DNA of 9,854 nucleotides. Origin: Spirochaetales bacterium. GTDB taxonomy: Bacteria > Spirochaetota > Spirochaetia > DTKZ01. Below, piece after piece: positions 1-6,331 of this stretch (positions are counted from its first letter, which is position 1; every line of letters begins with the position of its first letter). The stretch spans positions 1 to 9,854 of the forward strand of contig JAITGB010000023.1 in the NCBI GenBank assembly GCA_031280945.1, written 5' to 3'. Both the position numbers and the translations under genes were made by a program. The notes beneath the pieces are model-generated. The model was not told the origin of the DNA and did no database searches. It worked only from the letters and a program-made list of their open reading frames with translations.

Positions 1-780
1 CATAAAGAAAATATAGGAATATCGTTTGTGCGGCAATTTAGCGATGCTAAACCATATACCAATGTATTAGTCTCACAATATCCAATCGAAAGGCGCGCCA
101 ATTATTCTTTCCAGGGAGGCGCTTTTATCGCGCCCCTGTACCTCTATGGCGAAAATATTGACGGCGAACACCCCGGTGAAATCTCCAAAGCTCCCAACTT
201 TACCCAGGTTTTTACAAAAAATTATCTTGCTTCCCTCTACTGGAGTCCTGAACCAGAAGATGTTTTGGCTTATATTTATGCTGTTCTTCATTCCAATTTC
301 TACCGGAAAAAGTATATTGCTTTCCTTAAAATTGGCTTTCCTGCTATCCCGATGACTAAAAATCAAAGTGTGTTTGATAAATATGCCGCGCTTGGAAAAA
401 TTCTTGTAAACCTTCATTTGCTTAAGAATCTTCCTCCCGACACTTCAATTAAAGTTTCGTTGGGGGATGTAAAAGGTGATTTCCATATAGAAAAACTTGA
501 ATTTGATGGCAGTAAAATCTATTTATCCGTATCCTCCGCAAATAAAACATCACACGGCGGATTGATTACTTTTGAAGGCATAGCTTCCGCTGTCTTTAAT
601 TTTGAAATAGGCTCTCGTAAACCCATTGATTTATGGATTAAAAGCCGTATAAAGGATAAAGTAGCCCTTACGATTGATGATTTACAGCACATCAAGAATG
701 TAGTACTAGCCATAAAACAGACGATTGCCGTCATGGAAAAAATAGAACTCCTGGGCGAAGAATATTTGACTGATATATGA
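1..780 (+). CDS. Type ISP restriction-modification enzyme, C-terminal fragment (cut by window edge)
   Basis: This is the C-terminal part of a large single-chain restriction-modification enzyme. Such enzymes join nuclease/translocase, N6-adenine methyltransferase and target-recognition domains. The reading frame is open to base 1, so the gene begins outside the window; a GTG at 28 is only an internal valine. The 259 visible residues match the type ISP C-terminal specificity region: a segment rich in aromatic residues, then PEDVLAYIYAVLHSNFYRKK (about residues 86-105) followed by FLKIGFPAIPM, then the closing signature around residues 202-240 with IGSRKPIDLWIKSR and an amphipathic helix ending VMEKIE. 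The N6-methylase motif and helicase motifs would lie upstream and cannot be checked. Sampled lines are near 35% GC, against about 60% in mfd and the radical SAM gene, which suggests horizontal acquisition. The family call is confident from these motifs. Whether the whole gene is intact is unknown. A type IIG (Eco57I-like) enzyme is the main alternative. Confidence 0.82.
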   Translation, partial: HKENIGISFVRQFSDAKPYTNVLVSQYPIERRANYSFQGGAFIAPLYLYGENIDGEHPGEISKAPNFTQVFTKNYLASLYWSPEPEDVLAYIYAVLHSNFYRKKYIAFLKIGFPAIPMTKNQSVFDKYAALGKILVNLHLLKNLPPDTSIKVSLGDVKGDFHIEKLEFDGSKIYLSVSSANKTSHGGLITFEGIASAVFNFEIGSRKPIDLWIKSRIKDKVALTIDDLQHIKNVVLAIKQTIAVMEKIELLGEEYLTDI

Positions 781-792
781 ATCCGATTATAT

Positions 793-909
793 GCGCAAGG
801 GATAGAAGCGGAAATCCCGCAGAAATCGCCGCAGGCGATTTTGAGGAATTGGAGCGGATAGCCCGGCCTGGAATTTCCCGCCTCCGGCGGGAAATTCCAG
901 AGTGCGCCC
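793..909 (+). repeat. Structured dispersed repeat, copy A
   Basis: The copy begins with GCGCAAGGGATAGAAG (793-808), which matches 15 of 16 bases of copy B (6126-6141). A perfect 8-bp hairpin (823-830/834-841, loop GCA) follows. Next comes the block GGAGCGGATAGCCC (851-864), related to a block in copy B and to the right edge of the window. A second perfect hairpin (868-882/886-900) precedes the end TGCGCCC (903-909). The end bases GCGCA (793-797) and TGCGC (903-907) are complementary and could close the whole unit. It starts 12 bases after the stop codon of the restriction-modification gene. It may be a mobile palindromic element of the REP/MITE kind or a structured RNA; the sequence alone does not decide. 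Confidence 0.6.
868..900. terminator. Perfect 15-bp hairpin between convergent genes
   Basis: The arms CTGGAATTTCCCGCC (868-882) and GGCGGGAAATTCCAG (886-900) are exact reverse complements with a 3-base loop, TCC. Its place between two convergent stop codons would suit a bidirectional transcription stop. No run of T follows on either strand, so this is at best a non-canonical terminator. It is also part of repeat copy A, which may be its true identity. Confidence 0.4.
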
Positions 910-928
910 AAAGAAATCTGAAAAAATT

Positions 929-3900
929 TTAGAGAAGGGCGGATAATCTGCCTCGGATGAAGTCGCTTTTTTCTTTGAGGTCAACGGCGCGGGTGTCCAT
1001 GAGGAGAATTTGGGGGCGTTTGGGGTCCAGGCGCGTTTGTCCTTTGCTGTCGCGGATAAGGGCGAGGAGGCGGTTGACGGATATTTTTGCGACTTTGGAG
1101 AATTCGATTTCGAGTGTGTTTTTTCTTTCGCGCAGGGACGAGACCCAGAGTTTTTTGCAGAGTATGCGGATTTCCGCGAGGGCGAGGAGGCTTGCGGCTT
1201 CGGGCGGCAGGGGGCCGAAGCGGTCGGTGAGTTCGGCGCTGAGCGCTTCCAGTTCTTCGTCGGCTGTGATTGAGGCGATTTTTTTGTAGACTTCCATTTT
1301 TTCTTCGGCGCCGGAAATGTAGGCGTCGGGAATAAAGCCTGTGTACTGGAGTTCGAGATATACTTCGGGCGCCTCATCGGGCTCGGCGCTGTCGAGGCTG
1401 CGCACGGCTTCGTCGAGGATGCGCAGGTACATATCAAAGCCTACGCTGAGTATGTCGCCGGACTGCTGTCTGCCCAGGAGGTTTCCCGCGCCGCGCACTT
1501 CGAGGTCTTTGAGGGCGATTTTGAAGCCTGAGCCGAGGGCTGTGTTGTCCGAGATAATTTGCAGGCGCTTCATGGCTATTTCCGAGAGGGCTTTGTCCTG
1601 CGGATAAAATAGATATGCGTAGGCTGTTCTGTCCGAGCGTCCTACTCTGCCCCGAAGCTGATAGAGCTGGGAGATGCCGTACATGTCGGCCCTGTCGATG
1701 ATGATTGTGTTGACGTTGGGTATGTCGATTCCGTTTTCCACTATGGTTGTTGAGACGAGTACCTGTACGCCTCCGTGAATAAAGCGGTGCATGATGTCTT
1801 CGAGTTCTTCGGCGGACATTTGTCCGTGGGCTGTGTCGATGAGGGCTTCGGGTACGAGTTCTTCAAGAAAGATGCGCGTTTCTTTGAGCGATTCAACTCT
1901 GTTGTGGAGGTAGTACACTTGTCCGCCCCGGGATATTTCGCGGCGGATTGCGCGGGCTATTGTTTGGGCGGAGAATTCCGTGATGTGCGTTTCTATGGGG
2001 AGCCGTCCCGCGGGCGGGTCTTTCAAGACGGACATATCGCGGATTTTGAGGAGCGACATGTGCAGGGTGCGCGGAATGGGGGTCGCCGTGAGGGTGAGGC
2101 TGTCAACGGAGGTTTTCATTTCCTTGAGCCTTTCTTTGTCTTTGACGCCGAACCTTTGTTCTTCGTCCACGATGAGGAGGCCGAGGTCGCGGAAGCCTAC
2201 GTCTTTTTGAAGGAGTCTGTGCGTTCCCACAACGAGGTCTACCCTGCCCTGAATGAGGTCTTCGAGTACGGTTTTCTGGTCTTTCTTTGAGACAAAGCGC
2301 GAGAGCATGGCGGTTGTAACGGGGTAGCGTTTTACTCTTTCCGTGATGTTTTCGTAGTGCTGTTCGGCGAGTATTGTTGTGGGCGCGAGGAGGGCGACTT
2401 GTTTTCCGCCTGTAACGGCTTTGAAGGCTGCGCGCAGGGCGACTTCGGTTTTGCCGTAGCCTACGTCTCCGCAGAGGATTCTGTCCATGGGTACGGGTTT
2501 TTCCATGTCGGCTTTTACTTCGGCTATGGCTGTAAGCTGGTCGGCTGTTTCTTCGTAGGCAAAGGCGGCTTCGAATTCGAGCTGCCATTCGGTGTCGGGG
2601 GGAAAGGCGAATCCCCGTTCTTTTTTGCGGCGGGAGTACAGGGCCACGAGGCGCCCTGCGAGGTCTTCCACGGATTTGCGTACGTGGTTTTTTCTGCTTT
2701 CCCATGATTTGCCGCCTATTTTGTCAAGGCGCGGGACGTTGCCTTCGTGGCCTATGTACCTTTGAATGAGGTTGACTTGTTCTATGGGAATGTAGATGAA
2801 CTCGCTGCCTGCGTATTCGAGGTGAATGTAGTCTCTTTCGTTGCCTCCTGCTTTGATGCGTTCTATGCCCTTGAAAAGTCCTATGCCGTAGTTGACGTGT
2901 ACGACGCAGTCTCCGGGAGAGAGTTCCACGAAGGTGTCTATGACGCGGCTTTCCACGGTTTTGATGGATTTTGGGGTTCTTTTTTTGCGTCCGAAGATTT
3001 CTCCTTCGTGAATAACGGTGAGTTTTGCGGGGGGAAAGCTGAAGCCTCCTGAGAGGGGAAGGGGTATAATGGTTACGGGGAGGTTTTCGGGCACTATGTG
3101 TTTGATTCTGAGGCTTTGGGTTTCGGTGTCGGCGAAGATGTAGATGGCGTCTCCCGCGGCTGCGAGGCGGATAAGCTCTTCGCGGAAGAAATCGAGGTTT
3201 CCAAAGAAGGAGCGGGGCGTTTCGGCTCTGAGATTTATGAGGGTATCATCTTTTTCGTCTTTCAGCACGGTAAAGCGGACGCTGCGTTTTGTTTGGGAGC
3301 GGAGGCGCGGGAGGCTGAGGAGGAGTTTTTCCGGCGGAAGGGCGGGGCCTTCTTCGCGGGCTTTGCCGTAGAGTCCTTCGTATTCCCTTTGGAGGGCTTC
3401 CCACGCGGTGGTGAGCCGCTCGTCCTCAACGTAGAGGGTTACGGCGTTTGTATCAAGGTAATCGAAAAGCGTATGGGGCCGGGACGCGGCAAGGGGATAG
3501 AACATTTCTTCGCCGGGGATGCCGCGCATTTCAAGAAGTTCGTCCACTATGGCGGGGGCGTCCTTGCCCATCTGCGGCAGGGCGAGGAGGTTTTTTTCAA
3601 GAACGGCGAGTGTCTCGTCCGTCCAAACCACTTCCTTGACGGGATAAAGAACAGCTTCCTCCAGGGCGGCATCTGCCGCGCTTCGGGGTGAGACCTGATT
3701 TTCCGCATCGAAGAAGCGCAGGGCTTCTACTGTGTCGAACTCGAAAACAACGCGCAGGGGGCCGGCCTCGCCGGGCATATACACGTCGAGGACTTCCCCG
3801 CGCAGGGCGAACTCTCCGGGTACTGAAACGCGGGGTACGCGGAGGTAGCCGAAGCTCTGGAGTTTTTCCGCGCAGAGAACGGGGTCAATCGCGCCTCCGC

Positions 3901-4363
3901 GCGTGAGGCGTATGGCTTCCTCCCGAAACCGCGCGGTGTCCGGCGCGGGGGTAAGGAAGGCCCTGAGGGGGGCTACGACAATTTCCGCCCTGCCGCAGAG
4001 CATTTCGTGGAGGACTTTGACGCGCCGGCCAAAAACCGGGGAGGAGGGAGAGGCTTTTCTGTAGGGGATGCTGCCCCACCAGGGAAAAAGGGATGCCTGT
4101 ACCCCGAAAAGTTCAAGGTCGGAAACAAGATTTTCCGCTTCGGTTTCCGTGGGAACAACGATGAGGAGGGGGGCCTTCTTTTTTTCGTACAATTTTGTAG
4201 AGAGGTTTTCGCGGAGGGCCTTGACAACGAGGGCAAGAAAACTTCCCTGCGGCCCGTATACGCTGAAGGGGAACTTCCCCTCCCCTGCCCTTTTGATAAG
4301 CCGCGCGTACTCTCCTGTGGAGCGCAGGCGGGAGGCGGCTTCATTTAAGAATAATGTTATCAT
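929..4363 (-). CDS. mfd: Transcription-repair coupling factor Mfd
   Basis: Mfd is a cytoplasmic ATP-driven DNA translocase. It pushes RNA polymerase stalled at a lesion off DNA and recruits UvrA for nucleotide excision repair. The 1144 residues match the usual length (the E. coli protein is about 1150). In order: a UvrB-like N-terminal module (roughly 20-300) without a functional nucleotide site; the RNA-polymerase-interacting domain beginning near VELSPGDCVVHVNYGIG (479 onward); the translocase with Walker A GDVGYGKT (632-639), Walker B DEEQ (733-736), the TATPIPRTL motif, and motif VI QLRGRVGR (902-909); and a C-terminal regulatory domain with YLELQYTGFIPDAYI (1002 onward). All catalytic residues looked for are present and the frame is uninterrupted. 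ATG 4363 places the N-terminus as in homologues; no good ribosome binding site precedes it (CGGGA abuts the start). The gene is divergent from 4390 and convergent with the restriction-modification gene. Confidence 0.97.
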   Translation of the reverse strand: MITLFLNEAASRLRSTGEYARLIKRAGEGKFPFSVYGPQGSFLALVVKALRENLSTKLYEKKKAPLLIVVPTETEAENLVSDLELFGVQASLFPWWGSIPYRKASPSSPVFGRRVKVLHEMLCGRAEIVVAPLRAFLTPAPDTARFREEAIRLTRGGAIDPVLCAEKLQSFGYLRVPRVSVPGEFALRGEVLDVYMPGEAGPLRVVFEFDTVEALRFFDAENQVSPRSAADAALEEAVLYPVKEVVWTDETLAVLEKNLLALPQMGKDAPAIVDELLEMRGIPGEEMFYPLAASRPHTLFDYLDTNAVTLYVEDERLTTAWEALQREYEGLYGKAREEGPALPPEKLLLSLPRLRSQTKRSVRFTVLKDEKDDTLINLRAETPRSFFGNLDFFREELIRLAAAGDAIYIFADTETQSLRIKHIVPENLPVTIIPLPLSGGFSFPPAKLTVIHEGEIFGRKKRTPKSIKTVESRVIDTFVELSPGDCVVHVNYGIGLFKGIERIKAGGNERDYIHLEYAGSEFIYIPIEQVNLIQRYIGHEGNVPRLDKIGGKSWESRKNHVRKSVEDLAGRLVALYSRRKKERGFAFPPDTEWQLEFEAAFAYEETADQLTAIAEVKADMEKPVPMDRILCGDVGYGKTEVALRAAFKAVTGGKQVALLAPTTILAEQHYENITERVKRYPVTTAMLSRFVSKKDQKTVLEDLIQGRVDLVVGTHRLLQKDVGFRDLGLLIVDEEQRFGVKDKERLKEMKTSVDSLTLTATPIPRTLHMSLLKIRDMSVLKDPPAGRLPIETHITEFSAQTIARAIRREISRGGQVYYLHNRVESLKETRIFLEELVPEALIDTAHGQMSAEELEDIMHRFIHGGVQVLVSTTIVENGIDIPNVNTIIIDRADMYGISQLYQLRGRVGRSDRTAYAYLFYPQDKALSEIAMKRLQIISDNTALGSGFKIALKDLEVRGAGNLLGRQQSGDILSVGFDMYLRILDEAVRSLDSAEPDEAPEVYLELQYTGFIPDAYISGAEEKMEVYKKIASITADEELEALSAELTDRFGPLPPEAASLLALAEIRILCKKLWVSSLRERKNTLEIEFSKVAKISVNRLLALIRDSKGQTRLDPKRPQILLMDTRAVDLKEKSDFIRGRLSALL

Positions 4364-4389
4364 TCCCGTATGCCGATATTTAAAAAAGT
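4364..4389. promoter_or_regulatory. 26-base divergent start region shared by mfd and the 4390 gene
   Basis: The two start codons point away from each other across only 26 bases. The gap is AT-rich and contains the near-symmetric ATATTTAAA core (4376-4384). Neither start has a purine-rich Shine-Dalgarno at a normal distance. Promoter elements must therefore overlap each other or lie inside the neighbour's coding sequence. I could not find a convincing -35/-10 pair for either direction; AATAAT at 4350-4355 is the best isolated -10-like hexamer for the plus strand. Confidence 0.35.
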
Positions 4390-5355
4390 ATGGAGTATCT
4401 TAGGAAGTTATTCCGGCTGGGCCTGTATTGTATCCTCATTGGTGTTCCCTGTTTCGCGTGGGCCGACATTGATTTTTCCATCCGCTATTACGACAAAAAG
4501 ATTTACTACCCCGAATCGGATATTGAACTGAAAGTTGCCCTGCGCAACAATTCTCCCGAAGTGTACCGCTTCCGCCTGTCCGACAACAGAGCTTTTAGCG
4601 TTGACTTTGACGTTAGGAACATGGCAAATCAGCCTGTTCCTGCTTACCCCAAATTTAGCATAGACCGTAATTCAAATCAACCGGTTTTTTTCCGCGAAGT
4701 GGCTGTTGAGCCGGGCGAAGAGTTCTCTTTTATGCTGAACCTCAAGGATTTTGTAAAAATTGATTCTTCCGGCACGTATACGGTGCAGGCCCGCTTTTAT
4801 CCGGGGCTTTTTACGGCTGCGGCGGGAAGCGGTTTCAAGACTTCGAACATTCTTACCTTGTCCGTGCGGCCTTCGGCTGCGGGGATGCAGGCTGTCAAGG
4901 ATAAAATTGACTTTGAGACGGGGGAAATCCTCAAAGCTAATCCCCTGCCGCCGGATGAGGTTGTGGCCTATTTTATAAACGCCCGTCAGCGGGGTGAATG
5001 GGAAAAGTTTTTTCTCTACCTGAATGTGGAGAGCCTGTACCGGAACTCCCCTCAGGGGGCGCGGAGCTACAGGAATATGTCCGAAGTGCAGAGGATTGAA
5101 GCCCTCTCCCGCTACAGGGAAGACCTCAAAAACAGGACAATTGACAGCGATATTACTTTGATTCCCCAGGATTTTGAGATGGTCAAAACCAGCTACACCT
5201 CGCGGGAAGCGACCGTTGAGATTCTGCAAATGTACGACTATCCGGGCTACAGGGAAAAGAAACTCTTTACATATTATCTTTCCCGCAGCGACGCGGTTTG
5301 GTCCATTTACAATTACAATGTGCAGAACAGGGGAACCGAGGCACTGCGCAGATAA
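4390..5355 (+). CDS. Exported two-domain protein of unknown function (BsuPI-like plus NTF2-like folds suspected)
   Basis: I do not recognise this as a named gene. Residues 1-25 form a classical signal peptide: basic start (RK, R), hydrophobic core, and an AWA|D cleavage site after A25. Cys21 follows proline and does not sit in a lipobox, so a free periplasmic protein is more likely than a lipoprotein. Residues about 27-160 read as a beta-sandwich: alternating strands, LKVALRNNSPEVYRF, then a PGEEF turn and a closing GTYTVQARF strand. That order is typical of BsuPI/Ig-like domains. Residues about 185-315 resemble an NTF2/SnoaL-like cone: helix DEVVAYFINARQRGEWEKFF, then strands ending in VWSIYNYNV. 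Both fold calls are from pattern only. ATG 4390 is chosen because the signal peptide starts there; it lacks a clear ribosome binding site. The next gene begins 8 bases after the stop, so the two are probably one operon. Confidence 0.8.
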   Translation: MEYLRKLFRLGLYCILIGVPCFAWADIDFSIRYYDKKIYYPESDIELKVALRNNSPEVYRFRLSDNRAFSVDFDVRNMANQPVPAYPKFSIDRNSNQPVFFREVAVEPGEEFSFMLNLKDFVKIDSSGTYTVQARFYPGLFTAAAGSGFKTSNILTLSVRPSAAGMQAVKDKIDFETGEILKANPLPPDEVVAYFINARQRGEWEKFFLYLNVESLYRNSPQGARSYRNMSEVQRIEALSRYREDLKNRTIDSDITLIPQDFEMVKTSYTSREATVEILQMYDYPGYREKKLFTYYLSRSDAVWSIYNYNVQNRGTEALRR

Positions 5356-5359
5356 GGGG
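5354..5359 (+). promoter_or_regulatory. Ribosome binding site overlapping the upstream stop codon
   Basis: AAGGGG (5354-5359) lies 4 bases before ATG 5364 and overlaps the last two bases of the TAA stop of the preceding gene. This arrangement supports the chosen start and suggests that ribosomes ending on the first gene restart on the second. Confidence 0.6.
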
Positions 5360-5363
5360 TTAG

Positions 5364-6050
5364 ATGAAGGTTTTGCTCATAGCGGACAGGGAGGAATTGC
5401 GGCTCTTTCTCGAAAACGAGCTCTCCCCCCTGGGCGCGGAAATTCTCCATTATTGGCATCCCATAAAGGCTATGGACAATCTGGAAGAAGCCTCTCCTGA
5501 GGCGGTTCTTTTTTCCGCGCAGGATTTTCCCCGGCACTGGACGGTTTTTCTTGTGTACCTGCGCGCGTCGGCCTGCGCGAACATACCTTTTATACTGCTG
5601 AAAGGCAAAAACTTTAAAATTGATGAATCCAAAAAAGCCGAGACTCTGGGCATAACGGAAATTTTCTCGGAATCTTTTGAGGACCCCCTTGAATTGGAGA
5701 AACTCAAAGAGTATATCACGCCTCCTTCTGTCTCTTCGGCTATGGATAGAGGGGCGGCCTACAGGCCGCAGGCCGGGGAGAAGGCCCATATTCTTTTTAC
5801 GCATCCGCAGCGCATGGTTCTTGTGCAGGGCCGTCTTGAGGAAATTTCGCTGAACGAACTGCGCTTCGAGCCCCTCTCCGGCGAAGGCGCCGCTTCTCTT
5901 TCTCCGGGCCTTGTCCTGCGCGGCTGTTCCGTGAGCATACTCGATTTTATTACATCGGTTGATATTGAGATTACCGGAAATACAGGCCCTGTTACGGCGC
6001 GTCTTTTGGGCCGCGCGCGCCCTCCTGAAATTATGCGGCTCTTTTCGTAA
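5364..6050 (+). CDS. Degenerate receiver domain with C-terminal PilZ-like domain
   Basis: This 228-residue cytoplasmic protein has no signal peptide or membrane segment. Residues 1-120 follow the receiver-domain pattern: strand KVLLIAD, helix, strand AEILHYW, helix, strand AVLFSAQDFP, strand IPFILLKGK, strand ITEIFSESF. The phospho-acceptor aspartate after the third strand is replaced by Ser51 (F50-S51). Neither the Thr/Ser after the fourth strand nor the Lys-Pro after the fifth is evident. Phosphorylation is therefore unlikely. Residues about 138-228 look like a PilZ-type beta-barrel: AHILFTH, GRLEEISLNELRFEP, LVLRGCSVSIL and VDIEITG strands. The c-di-GMP signature RxxxR is not apparent, and D/NxSxxG appears only as EISLNE, so ligand binding is doubtful. 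The operon with the exported protein upstream suggests a joint role. Receiver-fold confidence is good; PilZ confidence is moderate. Confidence 0.72.
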   Translation: MKVLLIADREELRLFLENELSPLGAEILHYWHPIKAMDNLEEASPEAVLFSAQDFPRHWTVFLVYLRASACANIPFILLKGKNFKIDESKKAETLGITEIFSESFEDPLELEKLKEYITPPSVSSAMDRGAAYRPQAGEKAHILFTHPQRMVLVQGRLEEISLNELRFEPLSGEGAASLSPGLVLRGCSVSILDFITSVDIEITGNTGPVTARLLGRARPPEIMRLFS

Positions 6051-6095
6051 AAGATTTTTTAGCAAAAACAGTTTACGGTTTGCGCGGGAGGGTTT

Positions 6096-6124
6096 GACGG
6101 GATTTTGCGCGGCAAAATCCCGTC
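6096..6124. repeat. Perfect 13-bp hairpin, GCG loop
   Basis: GACGGGATTTTGC (6096-6108) and GCAAAATCCCGTC (6112-6124) are exact reverse complements around GCG. The hairpin lies 45 bases downstream of the PilZ-like gene and abuts the 5' block of repeat copy B. Its core TTTTGC-GCR-GCAAAA recurs on the minus strand at 9724-9740. It could help end transcription of the upstream pair, but no T-tract follows. Confidence 0.6.
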
Positions 6125-6125
6125 C

Positions 6126-6228
6126 GCGCAAGGGATTGAAGGGGCCGTTGGGTATTTTTTTGGGCGCTGCCCAAAAAAATACCGGAGCGATAGCGCAGCC
6201 CCGCAAAGCCCGCCCACAGGGTGCGCCC
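6126..6228 (+). repeat. Structured dispersed repeat, copy B
   Basis: The copy opens with GCGCAAGGGATTGAAG (6126-6141), 15 of 16 bases identical to copy A. A perfect 15-bp hairpin follows, GGTATTTTTTTGGGC (6151-6165) with GCCCAAAAAAATACC (6169-6183), loop GCT. Outside it, GGGGC (6141-6145) can pair with GCCCC (6198-6202). The 3' block GGAGCGATAGCGCAGCC (6184-6200) resembles GGAGCGGATAGCCC of copy A. The copy ends with TGCGCCC (6222-6228). As in copy A, GCGCA and TGCGC at the ends are complementary. The hairpin stem is unrelated in sequence to that of copy A although position and shape agree. Confidence 0.6.
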
Positions 6229-6269
6229 ATATTCTTAAAATTCTCAAAAATACTGAAAAAGCATGACGC

Positions 6270-6298
6270 TTGCGCGAAATTTTCAAAGCGGATAGACT
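6270..6298 (+). promoter_or_regulatory. Weak sigma70-like promoter candidate for the beta-helix lipoprotein gene
   Basis: TTGCGC (6270-6275) and TAGACT (6293-6298) are 17 bases apart, matching consensus at 3 of 6 and 4 of 6 positions. Transcription would begin near 6305, leaving a leader of about 27 bases. A 6-bp inverted repeat, ATAGAC/GTCTAT (6292-6297/6305-6310), overlaps the -10 and could be an operator or be fortuitous. Confidence 0.25.
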
Positions 6299-6331
6299 GT
6301 GCGTGTCTATATTTCGGCGTGGACTTGAGAT

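Larger units (their letters stand above)
781..928. other. Convergent intergenic region occupied by a structured repeat
   Basis: This gap separates the stop codon of the restriction-modification gene from the stop codon of mfd on the other strand. It holds almost nothing but repeat copy A and its two hairpins. No T-tract follows either hairpin on either strand, so a classical intrinsic terminator is not evident. Short frames run through it without a convincing start or family match. Confidence 0.7.

Noticed and set aside
28..780. GTG 28 as the start of the first gene
   Set aside because: The frame is open upstream to base 1 and the visible protein is clearly the C-terminal part of a much larger enzyme, with no ribosome binding site before 28.
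793..909. CRISPR array or single repeat-spacer units
   Set aside because: The blocks do not recur at regular spacing, copies lie kilobases apart, and no cas gene is present.
1775..2290. Open frame of 171 codons on the plus strand inside mfd
   Set aside because: It lies antisense to the conserved translocase region of mfd, has no ribosome binding site or family pattern, and arises from GC-rich codon use. The same holds for the other plus-strand frames within 929-4363.
6096..6183. Two hairpins after the PilZ-like gene as tandem intrinsic terminators
   Set aside because: No T-tract follows either stem on the plus strand; the A7 in the second right arm is part of the stem. They fit the repeat element better.
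5313..6230. Minus-strand frame of 305 codons antisense to the PilZ-like gene
   Set aside because: It runs through repeat copy B and antisense to a gene with a good ribosome binding site and recognisable folds; its content is basic and low in hydrophobic pattern, typical of a shadow frame.
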